A stretch of DNA of 64,000 nucleotides, taken from Pelagibacterales bacterium SAG-MED22. GTDB taxonomy: Bacteria; Pseudomonadota; Alphaproteobacteria; Pelagibacterales; Pelagibacteraceae. The notes beneath the pieces were generated by a model. That model made no database searches and was not told where the DNA came from. It saw nothing but the letters and a program-made list of their open reading frames with translations. Position numbers and translations under genes: made by a program. How positions within the stretch are numbered: position 1 is the first letter of the stretch; every line of letters starts with the position of its first letter. The stretch lies in NCBI GenBank assembly GCA_014653985.1, contig JACWDT010000001.1, positions 124,001 to 188,000 of the forward strand. Reading direction: 5' to 3'. This document shows positions 42,880-52,565 of the stretch, piece by piece.

Positions 42880-43305
42880 ATGAACCCAATATTATTAACA
42901 ATAATCCTAGTACCAGTCATCGAAATCTATCTTTTGATAAAAATTGGTTCACAGGTCGGAGCGATTACAACCATTTTTCTCATTTTTACTACTGCAATCA
43001 TAGGCGTGTATTACGCAAAGTATGAAGGGTTAAATACATTAAAATCTGGATTCGCTCAATTAAGTAAAAATGAAACACCTGCATACGAAGTAATTTCAGG
43101 CGCAGCTATTGCATTTGCAGCTTTGCTCTTAATAATACCTGGATTTGCAACTGACATTTTAGGTTTCCTACTAATATTTCCTTTAAGTAGAAAATTAATT
43201 TTTAATAAATTTTCTAAAAAATTTGCCTCAAAACAAAAGAAAAAAAATAATTTTATCGAGGGAGATTTTGAAGATATAGAAGATGATAATGACAGAAAAA
43301 TTTAA
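42880..43305 (+). CDS. fxsA: FxsA-family membrane protein
   Basis: A 141-residue protein with three to four helices. The FxsA core is IEIYLLIKIGSQVGAITTIF and IIGVYYAKYEG, followed by LLLIIPGFATDILGFLLIFP. E. coli FxsA overproduction suppresses phage T7 exclusion by F; its normal role is unknown. Overlaps secB by 17 bases. Confidence 0.93.
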   Translation: MNPILLTIILVPVIEIYLLIKIGSQVGAITTIFLIFTTAIIGVYYAKYEGLNTLKSGFAQLSKNETPAYEVISGAAIAFAALLLIIPGFATDILGFLLIFPLSRKLIFNKFSKKFASKQKKKNNFIEGDFEDIEDDNDRKI

Positions 43306-43711
43306 AATATTAGGAAAATTTATTAAAGACCTGTCAAGTGAAACTCCTGATGTGGAGACATATTTGTTTGTAAGAGATCGAATTGCAAAATATCAACTAG
43401 GTATTGATATTAATTCAAAACCTTTAAAAAATAAAATGATTGAGATTAATACATCGTTCAAGTTTGAAGATAAGGAACAGAGTAAAAAAAAATCTCATTT
43501 TGAAATAATGTATTCAACTGTAATCAAAGTTAATGAAGAGGTTAAAGAGAAAAAAGAATTAGAAAAAATTATACTTTGCGATGTTCAAATAAAGATTTAT
43601 CCTGCATTAGAGAAAGCGTTGTTGGATCTCTTGCATAATTCTGGATATCCAGGGATAAAATTTGAAAAAAAAGTTGATTTTGAAGCTTTATATAAACAGA
43701 GATTTAATTAA
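43289..43711 (+). CDS. secB: Divergent protein-export chaperone SecB
   Basis: About 140 residues with the SecB start TEKFKILGKFIKDLSSETPD, the beta-sheet region (EINTSFKFEDK), and the GYPGIKFEKKVDFEALYKQ end, where most SecB have P-x-x-NF-x-ALY. The sequence is divergent but fits and lies in the secB position beside dnaQ as in Caulobacter. ATG 43289 is chosen; another ATG two codons upstream is equally possible. Confidence 0.88.
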   Translation: MTEKFKILGKFIKDLSSETPDVETYLFVRDRIAKYQLGIDINSKPLKNKMIEINTSFKFEDKEQSKKKSHFEIMYSTVIKVNEEVKEKKELEKIILCDVQIKIYPALEKALLDLLHNSGYPGIKFEKKVDFEALYKQRFN

Positions 43712-44370
43712 AAATAATTCTTTTTTAAATGTTGTTTTAAATATTCTTTGTGATTTTTAATTTCTTCTGGGGAAGGTTTCACAACCTTTTTATAATACTC
43801 AACATTTAAGTTGCTATCAGGATTTTTTTCCTGGCTGGTATTTTGAAAATTTAATGTTGGCTCTTTTTGATCAATGAGATTTATGTAAACTTTTGCTAAT
43901 AAATCACAGTCTATTAGAGCTGTGTGCTGAGTTCTTTTAGAATTATCAATCCTGAAACGTTTACAAAGAGCATCCAAACTAACTGGTGCACCTGGGAACT
44001 TGTCCCTTGCCAAAATAAGTGTATCTACAATTTCGTTATCAATATTTTTCTTACCAAATAGACTTAGTTCATTGTTTAAGTGAGCAAGGTCAAATTCAGC
44101 GTTGTGTATTATAAGTTTTTTGCCTTTTATAAATTTTAAAAATTCTTCTCCAACTTCATTGAATTTTTTTTGTTTAGACAGAAATTCATCATTATATCCA
44201 TGAACTGCTAATGCTTTTTCAGAAACTTTTCTTTCAGGGTTTAAATAACAATGAAATTTATTTTTTGTTGGGATTAAATTTTCTAATTCTACACATCCAA
44301 TCTCAACAATTCTGTGTCCATCTTTGACTGATAGGCCAGTTGTTTCAGTATCGAGAACTACTTCTTTCAT
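43708..44370 (-). CDS. dnaQ: DNA polymerase III epsilon subunit (proofreading exonuclease) DnaQ
   Basis: A 220-residue DEDDh 3'-5' exonuclease. Exo I is VVLDTETTGLSVKDGHRIVE (Asp, Glu), Exo II is LIIHNAEFDLAHLN, and Exo III is RTQHTALIDCDLLAKVY. The C-terminal about 40 residues are the lysine-rich linker to the polymerase. Part of the left origin arm dnaQ-coaE-aroE-maf-ppsR; overlaps coaE by 26 bases. Confidence 0.97.
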   Translation of the reverse strand: MKEVVLDTETTGLSVKDGHRIVEIGCVELENLIPTKNKFHCYLNPERKVSEKALAVHGYNDEFLSKQKKFNEVGEEFLKFIKGKKLIIHNAEFDLAHLNNELSLFGKKNIDNEIVDTLILARDKFPGAPVSLDALCKRFRIDNSKRTQHTALIDCDLLAKVYINLIDQKEPTLNFQNTSQEKNPDSNLNVEYYKKVVKPSPEEIKNHKEYLKQHLKKNYF

Positions 44371-44938
44371 CTTTAATAATTTTTAAGATTTTATTTACAC
44401 CATTTTTAACAGATTTTTGAGTAAATTTATTTTTAATTATAAATCTAGAATTTCTTTTTTTATAATCAAGTGGAAGTTGAATTTTTTTAAATTTATTTAA
44501 TATTTTGACGTTAAAATTTTTTCTCTTCTTTAAATTTCTTAATATATCAATTTTGTCAGACTCGACATAGACTAAAATATCTTTTTTTTTGTTTATTTTA
44601 TTTTCTAAAAGCAAAGGTATATCTAAGATAACAAATCTTTTTTTTTTATTTTTAATTAAAAAAGATTGCAATTTATTCCTTATTTCTTTGTGTACTATTT
44701 TAATTATTTTTTTTAAATTTGAATTATTTGCAAGAATTGCTTTAGAAAGTTGTATTTTATCTATTGGAAATTCATATATGTATTCTGGTAATATTTTTTT
44801 AAATTTTTGGTAAACATTTTTATTTTTCTCATACAATTTTGAAACTTCATAATCAGCGTTAAAAACTGGGTACCCAAAATTTTTAGCAACAAAACTTTTG
44901 CCTGATCCGATATCACCTAAAATCCCAATTCTTATCAT
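44345..44938 (-). CDS. coaE: Dephospho-CoA kinase CoaE
   Basis: Last step of coenzyme A synthesis. The 197-residue P-loop kinase has GILGDIGSGKSFVAKNFG (Walker A), VFNADYEV, and FVILDIPLLLENKINKK. The C terminus is unusually lysine- and asparagine-rich and carries more substitutions than typical CoaE. Overlaps aroE by four bases. Confidence 0.95.
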   Translation of the reverse strand: MIRIGILGDIGSGKSFVAKNFGYPVFNADYEVSKLYEKNKNVYQKFKKILPEYIYEFPIDKIQLSKAILANNSNLKKIIKIVHKEIRNKLQSFLIKNKKKRFVILDIPLLLENKINKKKDILVYVESDKIDILRNLKKRKNFNVKILNKFKKIQLPLDYKKRNSRFIIKNKFTQKSVKNGVNKILKIIKDERSSSRY

Positions 44939-45729
44939 CGATCTAAAATGTTGATTGTCTCTTCATTTATCGAGGGCTCTATACCATGCCACAATTTAAA
45001 TGCTGAAAATGCCTGATAAATAAACATTAATTTGCCATTTTCATATTTGTTACCCAATTTTTTTCCTAAGTTCAAAAAATTTGTTTCACTTGGATTATAA
45101 ATTACATCATAAAATAATTTATTTTTACCCACCTTGGTAAAATCTAAATTTATCTTATCATCCTGATTTAATCCTAAGCTTGTCGCATTTATTACAACAT
45201 CAAAATCCGGTATTTCTCCCCATTTAACTAATTTAATGTTGTTAAAAATATTTTTAATCTCTATTGCCTTTCTTTCGGTTCTGTTACTTATCATAATTTC
45301 AGATGACCCCATTTTTACTGAAGCATAAATAATCGATGGGACAACTCCGCCTGCCCCTAAAATAAAAATTTTTTTTTTTTTAAAGTCAAAGTTTATATTT
45401 TGAATTGCAGTTTCAAAACCGGTAATATCAGTGTTGTGTCCGACTACTTTTTTGTTTTTTAAATGAATTGTGTTAACTGAGTGTGTTTTTTTAGCTTCAG
45501 TACTTAAATCATCTAAAAAGGGTATTATAGTATTTTTAAAAGGTACTGTAACATTTACACCTTTTATTTTTCCCTTTTTGATATCTAAAATTAAATTTTC
45601 TAAATCATTATTATCTAATTTTCTTTTTTCATAAATTGCATCGAGACCATTTTGTTTAATCCAATGATTGTGCAATTCAGGAGACAAAGAGTGATTTATT
45701 GGATTCCCTATTACTAAGTATTTTTTCAT
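44935..45729 (-). CDS. aroE: Shikimate dehydrogenase AroE
   Basis: NADP-dependent reduction of 3-dehydroshikimate. The 264-residue protein has IGNPINHSLSPELHN at the N terminus, the catalytic Lys in GVNVTVPFKNTIIPFLD, HNTDITGFETAI, and the nucleotide-binding ILGAGGVVPSIIYA, ending with QAFSAFKLWHGIEP. Four-base overlap with both maf and coaE. Confidence 0.97.
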   Translation of the reverse strand: MKKYLVIGNPINHSLSPELHNHWIKQNGLDAIYEKRKLDNNDLENLILDIKKGKIKGVNVTVPFKNTIIPFLDDLSTEAKKTHSVNTIHLKNKKVVGHNTDITGFETAIQNINFDFKKKKIFILGAGGVVPSIIYASVKMGSSEIMISNRTERKAIEIKNIFNNIKLVKWGEIPDFDVVINATSLGLNQDDKINLDFTKVGKNKLFYDVIYNPSETNFLNLGKKLGNKYENGKLMFIYQAFSAFKLWHGIEPSINEETINILDR

Positions 45730-46313
45730 TTAATTTGTTTTAAGTATTCTTTTATTTGCTGAATGGGGAGACCCATTATAGTATTTTCGTCTCCCGTTAT
45801 CTCCGAAAACAATTTCCTTCCTTCACCTTCTATTTGATAAACATTGTATGCAAATAATGCACTGTCAGAAATTTTTGCGAGATAGTCTTCTAGTTCTCTT
45901 TCGCTAAAATCTTTCATTCTAAGTTTTGCTTTATCTGTATAATTCCAAATCATTGATCCATTTTTAGATATACAAACAGAACTAATTAAATGATGTTCTT
46001 TACCATTAAGTTTTTTTAATATTAATAGTGCTTCTTTTCTGTGCTGTGGCTTTGAAATTAATTCTCCATCTAAATCAATAACGCTGTCTGCTCCTAATAC
46101 GACCTTTTCATGATTGATTAAACTAACTTTATTAGCTTTTAATTCAGCTAAATTCTTTGAAATTATTTCAGGTGAAGCTTTTTCATTTAATAAGCTTTCT
46201 TTAACCATTTCCTCATCTACGTATGAGGGCTTAACATCACAAGCTATATTGTTTTTTTCTAAAATATCTTTTCTAACTTTACTCTTAGATGCTAAAATTA
46301 TATTATTTGGCAT
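45726..46313 (-). CDS. Maf-family nucleotide pyrophosphatase
   Basis: A 195-residue Maf/YceF protein that removes pyrophosphate from non-canonical or canonical NTPs. Family motifs: ILASKSKVRKDIL at the N terminus, VLGADSVIDLDGELISKP (catalytic Asp; usual form D-x-x-V), and NYTDKAKLRMKDFS. It sits between ppsR and aroE, exactly as in Caulobacter and Rickettsia near the origin. Confidence 0.95.
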   Translation of the reverse strand: MPNNIILASKSKVRKDILEKNNIACDVKPSYVDEEMVKESLLNEKASPEIISKNLAELKANKVSLINHEKVVLGADSVIDLDGELISKPQHRKEALLILKKLNGKEHHLISSVCISKNGSMIWNYTDKAKLRMKDFSERELEDYLAKISDSALFAYNVYQIEGEGRKLFSEITGDENTIMGLPIQQIKEYLKQIK

Positions 46314-47130
46314 TGTTAGAATATATTTCGTGTATTTTAATGATTGATGCAGCTGTTTCCTCTACTGATTTTCTAGTAACATCAATTACAGGCCACTTAT
46401 ATTTTTGAAAAGTTTTTTTTGCCTTTAAAACCTCGTCCTTGATATTGTCTAAATTAGTATATTCTGTATTCTCTTTTTCTTTTAAAGAATTCATTCTGTT
46501 TTTTCTTAAATCAGCCAATCTTTCAGCTTCAGTGCTTAAACCAACAACACAAGTAAAATGAGGATCTTTTTTTAATTTTTCTGGTAATGAATTTTCGTTA
46601 ACTAACGGTATATTTGAAGTTCTAAAACCTTTGTTTGCAAGATAAATAGAAGTTGGAGTTTTGCTTGTTCTACTAACCCCCACTAAAATTATATCTGATT
46701 TATCAATATCGTTTAGTAAATTGCCGTCATCATGATTCATGGTAAATTGTATAGCTTCTATTCTATTATAATATTCTTCATTTAAAATGTGTTGTCCGCT
46801 TGGTTCGTGAGAAGCTTTTTGGTTTAGAATTTTCGAGAAATTTAAAATAAGATTTCCTAAAACACCAAAACAAGGAATATTTTTATCATCACTAGTATTT
46901 GCTAAGTATTTTGCAAGATTATTATCAACAATTGTATATAGAATTATTGAGTTATTGTTTGACTGAGCGTCTTCTAAGATTTTTAAAATTTGATTTTCTG
47001 TTCTAGTGAAAGAATATGAGTGAACTTTATATTCAATATTTTTAAACTGTGCCTTTAATGCTAAAAAAATTCTCTCAAGTGTTTCACCGGTAGAGTCCGA
47101 AATTAAATATATTTGATATGTATTAACCAT
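46303..47130 (-). CDS. ppsR: PPDK/PEP synthase regulatory kinase-phosphorylase (DUF299)
   Basis: Bifunctional protein that phosphorylates and dephosphorylates pyruvate phosphate dikinase or PEP synthase. The 275-residue protein has YLISDSTGETLERIFLAL at the N terminus, the P-loop GVSRTSKTPTSIYLANKG (about residues 151-168), and VVGLSTEAERLADLRKNR. Its start codon is the first base pair block of the origin gap. First gene left of oriC, as known for other Alphaproteobacteria. Confidence 0.95.
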   Translation of the reverse strand: MVNTYQIYLISDSTGETLERIFLALKAQFKNIEYKVHSYSFTRTENQILKILEDAQSNNNSIILYTIVDNNLAKYLANTSDDKNIPCFGVLGNLILNFSKILNQKASHEPSGQHILNEEYYNRIEAIQFTMNHDDGNLLNDIDKSDIILVGVSRTSKTPTSIYLANKGFRTSNIPLVNENSLPEKLKKDPHFTCVVGLSTEAERLADLRKNRMNSLKEKENTEYTNLDNIKDEVLKAKKTFQKYKWPVIDVTRKSVEETAASIIKIHEIYSNNAK

Positions 47131-47402
47131 GAATAAATTGTTAATAAATTTGTATTATTTTAATAAGATATCTCAAATTATTTTTAGTTCGTTCAACCCT
47201 GTAAAATAAGGGTTTTATTAACATTAATAATAAATTCAGTCTAACTATACATGAATGTTAACAAAGATCAAAAAATGTTGATTTTTGTTAGTTTTATTTA
47301 ATTATAGATGTGGTTAAAACGTTAATATAATGTTTAAAATAAACAATCATCATAATTCACAGGACATAATACAAATACAATAATTATATATATAATTTTA
47401 AT
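47131..47402. other. Probable chromosomal origin of replication (oriC)
   Basis: This 272-bp non-coding, very AT-rich gap lies between ppsR (leftward) and hemE (rightward), the established oriC site of Caulobacter and Rickettsia. It contains a DnaA-box-like TTAACCACA on the minus strand (47309-47317, one mismatch to TTATCCACA), an inverted repeat AACCCT/AGGGTT (47195-47200 with 47209-47214), and a 13-bp hairpin with one mismatch (47259-47271 with 47278-47290). Two CtrA-like words are seen, TTAACCAT at 47123-47130 and TTAAAACGTTAA at 47314-47325. Genes on both sides point away from it. Confidence 0.8.
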
Positions 47403-48404
47403 ATGACACCTCTACATGAAGTAATAATAAATAAAAAAACTAATATCAATCCTATATGGATAATGAGACAAGCTGGAAGATATCTGCCAGAATTTAGAGA
47501 AATAAGAAAAGAAAATCAAAATTTTATTGAACTATGTTTAAATTATAAACTATCTTCAGAAATATCTCTTCAGCCCATCAAGAGGTTTGGCCTTGATGCT
47601 GCAATAATATTTTCAGATATTTTAATGTTACCTTATGGATTAAGTCAAAAAGTTGAATTTAAAAAAAACTTTGGGCCTGTTCTTGGTGATTTAGATATAA
47701 AATCAATGTCCAAGATAGATGAAATAGATTTTGTTGAAAAAATTCATCCAATTTACAAAGCTATAAAATCTGTAAGTTTAGAAATGACTTCTTTAAACAA
47801 AAATACAATTGGTTTCGTTGGAGCACCTTGGACATTGCTTGTTTATATGATTAATCAACAATCTCCAAAAAAAAATGTTAAAAAAGATTTTTTTAAAGAT
47901 GATTTTTTAATTAATAGAATTTTATTAATAATCGAAAAATTCCTTAAAATTCATATCAAAAACCAAATTGAAAATGGTGCTGATGTCATACAAATTTTTG
48001 ATAGTTGGGCAGGATTGTTGGAGGAAAGAGACTATCCAAATTATATTTATACACCAACTTTAAACTTAGTTGATTATGTGAAATCACTAAATGTACCCGT
48101 GATATGTTTTCCAAGAGAAATTAGAAATTATAAAGAGTTTGTTGAGATAGTTAAGCCTGATGCAGTAAACATTGATTATAATGTAGATCCTTTAATGATA
48201 AGTAAAAATATAAACATTCCTGTTCAGGGAGGCTTAGATCCAAAAATTTTGTTAACGGATAAAGAAAATTTAAAAAAAGAGACTCTAAAGTATCTAGATA
48301 TATTTAAAGACCATCCGTATATTTTTAATCTTGGTCATGGGATACTGCCAGAGACTAATCCAGATATGGTTGAATTTTTAATAAAGACAGTAAAAGATTA
48401 TTAA
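47403..48404 (+). CDS. hemE: Uroporphyrinogen decarboxylase HemE
   Basis: Converts uroporphyrinogen III to coproporphyrinogen III. The 333-residue TIM barrel has the signature WIMRQAGRYLPEFREIRK near residue 19, DAAIIFSDILMLPYGL with catalytic Asp, GFVGAPWTLLVYM, and IFDSWAGLL. First gene right of the origin gap; the next gene begins directly after its stop. Confidence 0.98.
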   Translation: MTPLHEVIINKKTNINPIWIMRQAGRYLPEFREIRKENQNFIELCLNYKLSSEISLQPIKRFGLDAAIIFSDILMLPYGLSQKVEFKKNFGPVLGDLDIKSMSKIDEIDFVEKIHPIYKAIKSVSLEMTSLNKNTIGFVGAPWTLLVYMINQQSPKKNVKKDFFKDDFLINRILLIIEKFLKIHIKNQIENGADVIQIFDSWAGLLEERDYPNYIYTPTLNLVDYVKSLNVPVICFPREIRNYKEFVEIVKPDAVNIDYNVDPLMISKNINIPVQGGLDPKILLTDKENLKKETLKYLDIFKDHPYIFNLGHGILPETNPDMVEFLIKTVKDY

Positions 48405-49403
48405 ATGGAAATTGATATTAATCACCCGCCTATTAAATTTGGAAAGACAGGTGTTCTTATAGTTAATTTAGGCACTCCGGACTCAACAGATTGGCTTGAT
48501 ATTAGAAAATATTTAAAGGAGTTTTTATCTGACAAAAGAGTTATCGAAGTAAATCCCATAATTTGGCAATTTATTTTAAATGTATTTATATTAACTATTA
48601 GGCCATCAAAAACAGCAAAGGCCTATAAGGAAATTTGGATGGAGAATGAGAACATGTCCCCACTTTTATACTACACTCAAAAGCAAAGTGAAAAAATTTC
48701 CAGTTCTATGCCAACAAAAAATTTAATAATTGATTTCGCCATGAGGTATGGAAATCCAAGTATTAAGAGCAAAATTTATAAACTCCAGAAACAGGGCTGT
48801 GAAAATCTAGTTATACTTCCACTTTATCCACAATATGCAGCAGCAACAACCGCAACAGTATGTGATGAAGTTTACAGAACTTTAATGCAAATGAGATGGC
48901 AACCCTCTTTAAAAATTATTTCTCATTATGAGTCTGACTCGCTCTATATAGATGCATTGGTTAAATCTATTAATAAAAAAATAAAAGAAATAAGTTGGAA
49001 ACCAGATGTAATAATTGCTTCATACCATGGCATACCCAAAAAATATTTTGATAAAGGCGATCCCTATCATTGTTACTGTCATAAAACGACAAGACTAATT
49101 TCTGAAAAATTTAATTCTATAGAAATCAAAACAACCTTTCAATCCAGATTTGGACCACAAGAGTGGTTGCAGCCTTACACAGATAAAACTTTAGAAAGTC
49201 TACCAAAAGAAGGAAAAAAAAATATTCTTACAATCTGCCCTGGTTTTGCGTCTGACTGTGTAGAAACTTTAGAGGAAATTTTAATTCAAGGTAAAGAAAG
49301 TTTTTTAAGTTCTGGAGGTCAAAACTTTGATATGATCCCGTGTTTAAATGATAACGATGATCATATAACTTTATTGAAATCTTTAATTGAAAAAAATATT
49401 TAA
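48405..49403 (+). CDS. hemH: Ferrochelatase HemH
   Basis: Inserts iron into protoporphyrin IX. The 332-residue protein has VLIVNLGTPDSTDWLDIRKY, the central LVILPLYPQYAAATTATV, the catalytic His in ASYHGIPKKYF, and the C-terminal ICPGFASDCVETLEEI with catalytic Glu. The four haem genes hemC, hemD, hemE and hemH with hemJ are split between two loci in this window. Confidence 0.97.
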   Translation: MEIDINHPPIKFGKTGVLIVNLGTPDSTDWLDIRKYLKEFLSDKRVIEVNPIIWQFILNVFILTIRPSKTAKAYKEIWMENENMSPLLYYTQKQSEKISSSMPTKNLIIDFAMRYGNPSIKSKIYKLQKQGCENLVILPLYPQYAAATTATVCDEVYRTLMQMRWQPSLKIISHYESDSLYIDALVKSINKKIKEISWKPDVIIASYHGIPKKYFDKGDPYHCYCHKTTRLISEKFNSIEIKTTFQSRFGPQEWLQPYTDKTLESLPKEGKKNILTICPGFASDCVETLEEILIQGKESFLSSGGQNFDMIPCLNDNDDHITLLKSLIEKNI

Positions 49404-49406
49404 AAG

Positions 49407-49841
49407 ATGAATTCTTACCTACTGTTTAAATCTTTGCACTTGATTGCAGTTATCTCGTGGATGGCTGGTCTTCTGTACCTTCCAAGAATTTTTGTTTACC
49501 ACGCAGAAAATAATTCTGAGGAAAAAGTTTCAGAAATTTTTAAAGTGATGGAGAAAAAACTATATTTTTACATAATGACGCCTGCGATGACACTATCCTG
49601 GTTGTTTGGACTCTTACTTATTCACAGCATTGGGTTTCAGCAGCTTGGTCAAATTTGGATGTTATTAAAGTTGCTATTTGTAATTATTCTTACTTTATAT
49701 CACTTTTACCTAGGCAGGTTACTTGGCCAGTTTAAGACAGGCAGCAATAGTCATTCACATAAGTTTTACCGCTATATAAACGAAATACCCACAATATTAC
49801 TGATTTTGATCATTTTTGTTGTTATTTTTAAACCAATCTAG
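49407..49841 (+). CDS. hemJ: Protoporphyrinogen oxidase HemJ
   Basis: A 144-residue four-helix membrane protein of the UPF0093/HemJ family that oxidises protoporphyrinogen IX. The conserved haem-ligand His is in LFKSLHLIAVISWMAGLLYL, and the second conserved block is RIFVYHAENNSEE. It lies three bases after hemH, completing the penultimate step beside the last one. Identification by family pattern and operon position. Confidence 0.93.
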   Translation: MNSYLLFKSLHLIAVISWMAGLLYLPRIFVYHAENNSEEKVSEIFKVMEKKLYFYIMTPAMTLSWLFGLLLIHSIGFQQLGQIWMLLKLLFVIILTLYHFYLGRLLGQFKTGSNSHSHKFYRYINEIPTILLILIIFVVIFKPI

Positions 49842-49880
49842 GGTTGAAAAAAAACAAAGAGAATATATATTATTTATATC

Positions 49881-49896
49881 TGATAAGTCCTTATCA
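49881..49896. promoter_or_regulatory. Palindrome upstream of rho
   Basis: TGATAAG (49881-49887) and CTTATCA (49890-49896) form a seven-base perfect inverted repeat with a two-base centre, ending 12 bases before the rho ATG. It could be an operator or a leader hairpin near the ribosome-binding region. rho autoregulation is known in other bacteria; a link here is not shown. Confidence 0.35.
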
Positions 49897-49907
49897 AATA
49901 ATTAATC

Positions 49908-51176
49908 ATGAACATTCAAGAACTAAAACTAAAATCATCTGAACAGCTCATTACACAAGCAGAAGAACTTGGTATTGAAAATGCAAGTACTTTAAGAAAA
50001 CAAGAAATTCTCTTTGCTATTCTTAAGAAAGTAGCTGAAAAAGAGGAGATTACTGGTGTTGGAGTTTTGCAGTTATTGCAAGACGGTTTTGGCTTTCTTA
50101 GAGCAATGGAGTCAAACTATCTTCCGGGACCAGATGATATTTATGTAAGCCCAAGTCAGATAAGGAAATTTGGATTGCGAACAGGTGACACAGTAGAAGG
50201 ACCTGTTAGAGCACCTAAAGAAGGTGAAAGATATTTTGCATTACTACAAGTTAGTAAAATAAATTTTGAAGAACCAGAAAAAGCAAGACACAAAATTGCA
50301 TTTGATAACCTTACACCACTTTATCCTGATAAGCAGTTAGTGATGGAAGTTGAAACCACCAAAGTAGAGAAAAAACCAGACTTGACACCAAGACTAATTG
50401 ATTTGGTTAGTCCGATTGGTAAAGGACAAAGATCTATAATAATTTCACCTCCCAAAGCAGGTAAAACAATGATTTTACAGAGTATTGCTAATTCGATAGC
50501 GAAAAATTATCCAGAGTGTTATTTAATCGTATTGTTAATTGATGAACGTCCAGAAGAAGTAACAGACATGCAAAGAACAGTAAAAGGTGAAGTAATTAGC
50601 TCAACTTTTGACGAACCTGCCCAAAGGCACGTTGCTGTAGCTGAGATGGTTATCGAAAAAGCAAAAAGATTAACTGAACACAAAAAAGATGTAGTTATAC
50701 TTTTAGACTCAATAACAAGATTGGGAAGAGCTTACAACGCGGTAATACCAAGCTCAGGAAAAGTTCTAACAGGTGGTGTTGATGCTAATGCACTTCAAAG
50801 ACCGAAAAGATTTTTTGGTGCAGCTAGAAATATTGAAGAAGGAGGTTCTTTAACAATTATATCAACTGCTTTAATCGATACAGGTAGTAGAATGGACGAA
50901 GTAATTTTTGAGGAATTTAAGGGAACTGGTAATAGCGAAACAGTTTTAGATAGAAAAATTGCGGATAAAAGAATTTACCCAGCAATCGATATAACTAAGT
51001 CTGGCACAAGAAGAGAAGAATTATTATTTGATAAAAATGACTTGCAAAAAATGAATGTTCTAAGAAGGATTATAGCACCTATGGGAACTATGGATGCTAT
51101 AGAGTTTATCAATTCAAAATTAAAAGATACAAAAAATAATTCAGAGTTTTTCAACTCCATGAATAAACCTGCCTAA
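49908..51176 (+). CDS. rho: Transcription termination factor Rho
   Basis: Hexameric RNA helicase, 422 residues. An N-terminal helical domain precedes the RNA-binding cold-shock-like region ([20 protein letters not shown]), Walker [15 protein letters not shown], Walker [18 protein letters not shown], and the R-loop/Q-loop region. The N-terminal insertion seen in many Actinobacteria is absent. Intrinsic terminators are scarce in this window, so Rho is probably important for ending transcription. Confidence 0.98.
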   Translation: MNIQELKLKSSEQLITQAEELGIENASTLRKQEILFAILKKVAEKEEITGVGVLQLLQDGFGFLRAMESNYLPGPDDIYVSPSQIRKFGLRTGDTVEGPVRAPKEGERYFALLQVSKINFEEPEKARHKIAFDNLTPLYPDKQLVMEVETTKVEKKPDLTPRLIDLVSPIGKGQRSIIISPPKAGKTMILQSIANSIAKNYPECYLIVLLIDERPEEVTDMQRTVKGEVISSTFDEPAQRHVAVAEMVIEKAKRLTEHKKDVVILLDSITRLGRAYNAVIPSSGKVLTGGVDANALQRPKRFFGAARNIEEGGSLTIISTALIDTGSRMDEVIFEEFKGTGNSETVLDRKIADKRIYPAIDITKSGTRREELLFDKNDLQKMNVLRRIIAPMGTMDAIEFINSKLKDTKNNSEFFNSMNKPA

Positions 51177-51233
51177 CAAATTAAATTTAATTTAAGTTTT
51201 ACAGTGGTATAAATTTGAAGTTATAATCTTCAA

Positions 51234-52565
51234 ATGACAATTTATGCTTTATCTAGTGGACCAGGTATTTCAGGTATAGCCGTTATAAGAATTTCAGGCG
51301 AAGATACCTCCAAAGCGATAGAGCTAATGACTGGTAAGGGTGTACCAAAGCCAAGAGTAGCAACACTCAGAAAAATCAATAAAATCAACACTTCTGAGCT
51401 TATAGACGAGGGTATATTATTATGGTTTCCTGGCCCTGAGAGCTATACAGGAGAGGATATGGCCGAAATACAAGTACATGGCAGTAAAGCCGTAATAGAT
51501 GCTCTACATATTAACATCTCGAAAATTAAAAATTGTCGTTTAGCTGAACCTGGGGAATTTACTAAGCTTGCATTTCAAAATGGCAAAATAAATTTACTTA
51601 AAGCAGAGAGTATTGCTGATTTAATTTCATCTGAAACTGAAATTCAAAGACAACAAGCAATCAAAATAATGAATGGTCGATCAGCAGACCAATTTAATTT
51701 TTTAAGAGAAAAATTATTAAAAATTTTATCATATATTGAGGCTAAAATAGATTTTCCTGAAGAAGATTTACCAAAAGATATCTTAAACGAAATTAAAAAA
51801 AGTTCAGAGCAAGTTTTAAAAAATATAGAAAAAATTTTAGATGACCAAAAAGTAGGAGAGAGAATTAGAGAGGGTTTTAAAATAGCAATTCTTGGGCCAA
51901 CCAACGCTGGCAAGTCTAGTTTACTAAATCATTTATCAAATAGGGATGCTGCAATCGTTTCAGAAATTGCAGGAACTACAAGAGACGTAATAGAAACCCA
52001 TCTTAATATTGATGGCTACCCAGTGATAGTTTCCGATACAGCTGGCATAAGAGAGAGTAAAAATGAAATTGAAAAAAAAGGTATTAAATTATCTCTTAAT
52101 AAAGCAGAGGAAGCAGATCTAAAATTAGTGGTGGTAGATGCTAAAAACCTTGATTTTAGTGATGTTTTGATGAGATTATTAGATGAAAATGCAATTCTAG
52201 TAATTAATAAATTAGATCTTTTAGAAAAAGATATTGATCCAGAAATCAAAAAAATAGACCACGTTTTAATTTCAATAAAAGAAAATACAAACATTGATGA
52301 ATTAATCTTGAAAATAAAAAAAAATTTAAAAAAAAAATTTATTACAAGTGATGATATTCTAATAACCAGAGAAAGACACAGACAACATCTTCAACAATGT
52401 TTAGATCATCTAAAAAACTTTAATCAAAAAAATGAAATTGAAGATTTTGATAAAGCAGCTGAGGATTTAAGACTAGCCACACGACATCTTGGAATGATTG
52501 TTGGAAAAGTTGATGTTGAGGAGATATTAGGTAGTATTTTCAACGATTTTTGCATAGGTAAATAA
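51234..52565 (+). CDS. mnmE: tRNA modification GTPase MnmE
   Basis: With MnmG it makes the cmnm5 modification at wobble U34. The 443-residue protein has the N-terminal formyl-THF-binding region (SGPGISGIAVIRISG; LAEPGEFTKLAFQNGKINL), the GTPase domain with G1 ILGPTNAGKSSLLN (about residues 220-233), DTAGIR (G3), and the C-terminal FCIGK with the catalytic Cys. It is followed by mnmG, rsmG and parAB in the classical order. Confidence 0.98.
   Translation: MTIYALSSGPGISGIAVIRISGEDTSKAIELMTGKGVPKPRVATLRKINKINTSELIDEGILLWFPGPESYTGEDMAEIQVHGSKAVIDALHINISKIKNCRLAEPGEFTKLAFQNGKINLLKAESIADLISSETEIQRQQAIKIMNGRSADQFNFLREKLLKILSYIEAKIDFPEEDLPKDILNEIKKSSEQVLKNIEKILDDQKVGERIREGFKIAILGPTNAGKSSLLNHLSNRDAAIVSEIAGTTRDVIETHLNIDGYPVIVSDTAGIRESKNEIEKKGIKLSLNKAEEADLKLVVVDAKNLDFSDVLMRLLDENAILVINKLDLLEKDIDPEIKKIDHVLISIKENTNIDELILKIKKNLKKKFITSDDILITRERHRQHLQQCLDHLKNFNQKNEIEDFDKAAEDLRLATRHLGMIVGKVDVEEILGSIFNDFCIGK

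Noticed and set aside
43289-43711. SecB call considered doubtful because of divergence
   Set aside because: The N-terminal and C-terminal patterns and the fxsA-secB-dnaQ position near the origin agree with SecB, so the call was kept.
47131-47402. Small RNA or riboswitch in the ppsR-hemE gap
   Set aside because: The hairpins do not match any riboswitch I know, and the gene order points to oriC instead.
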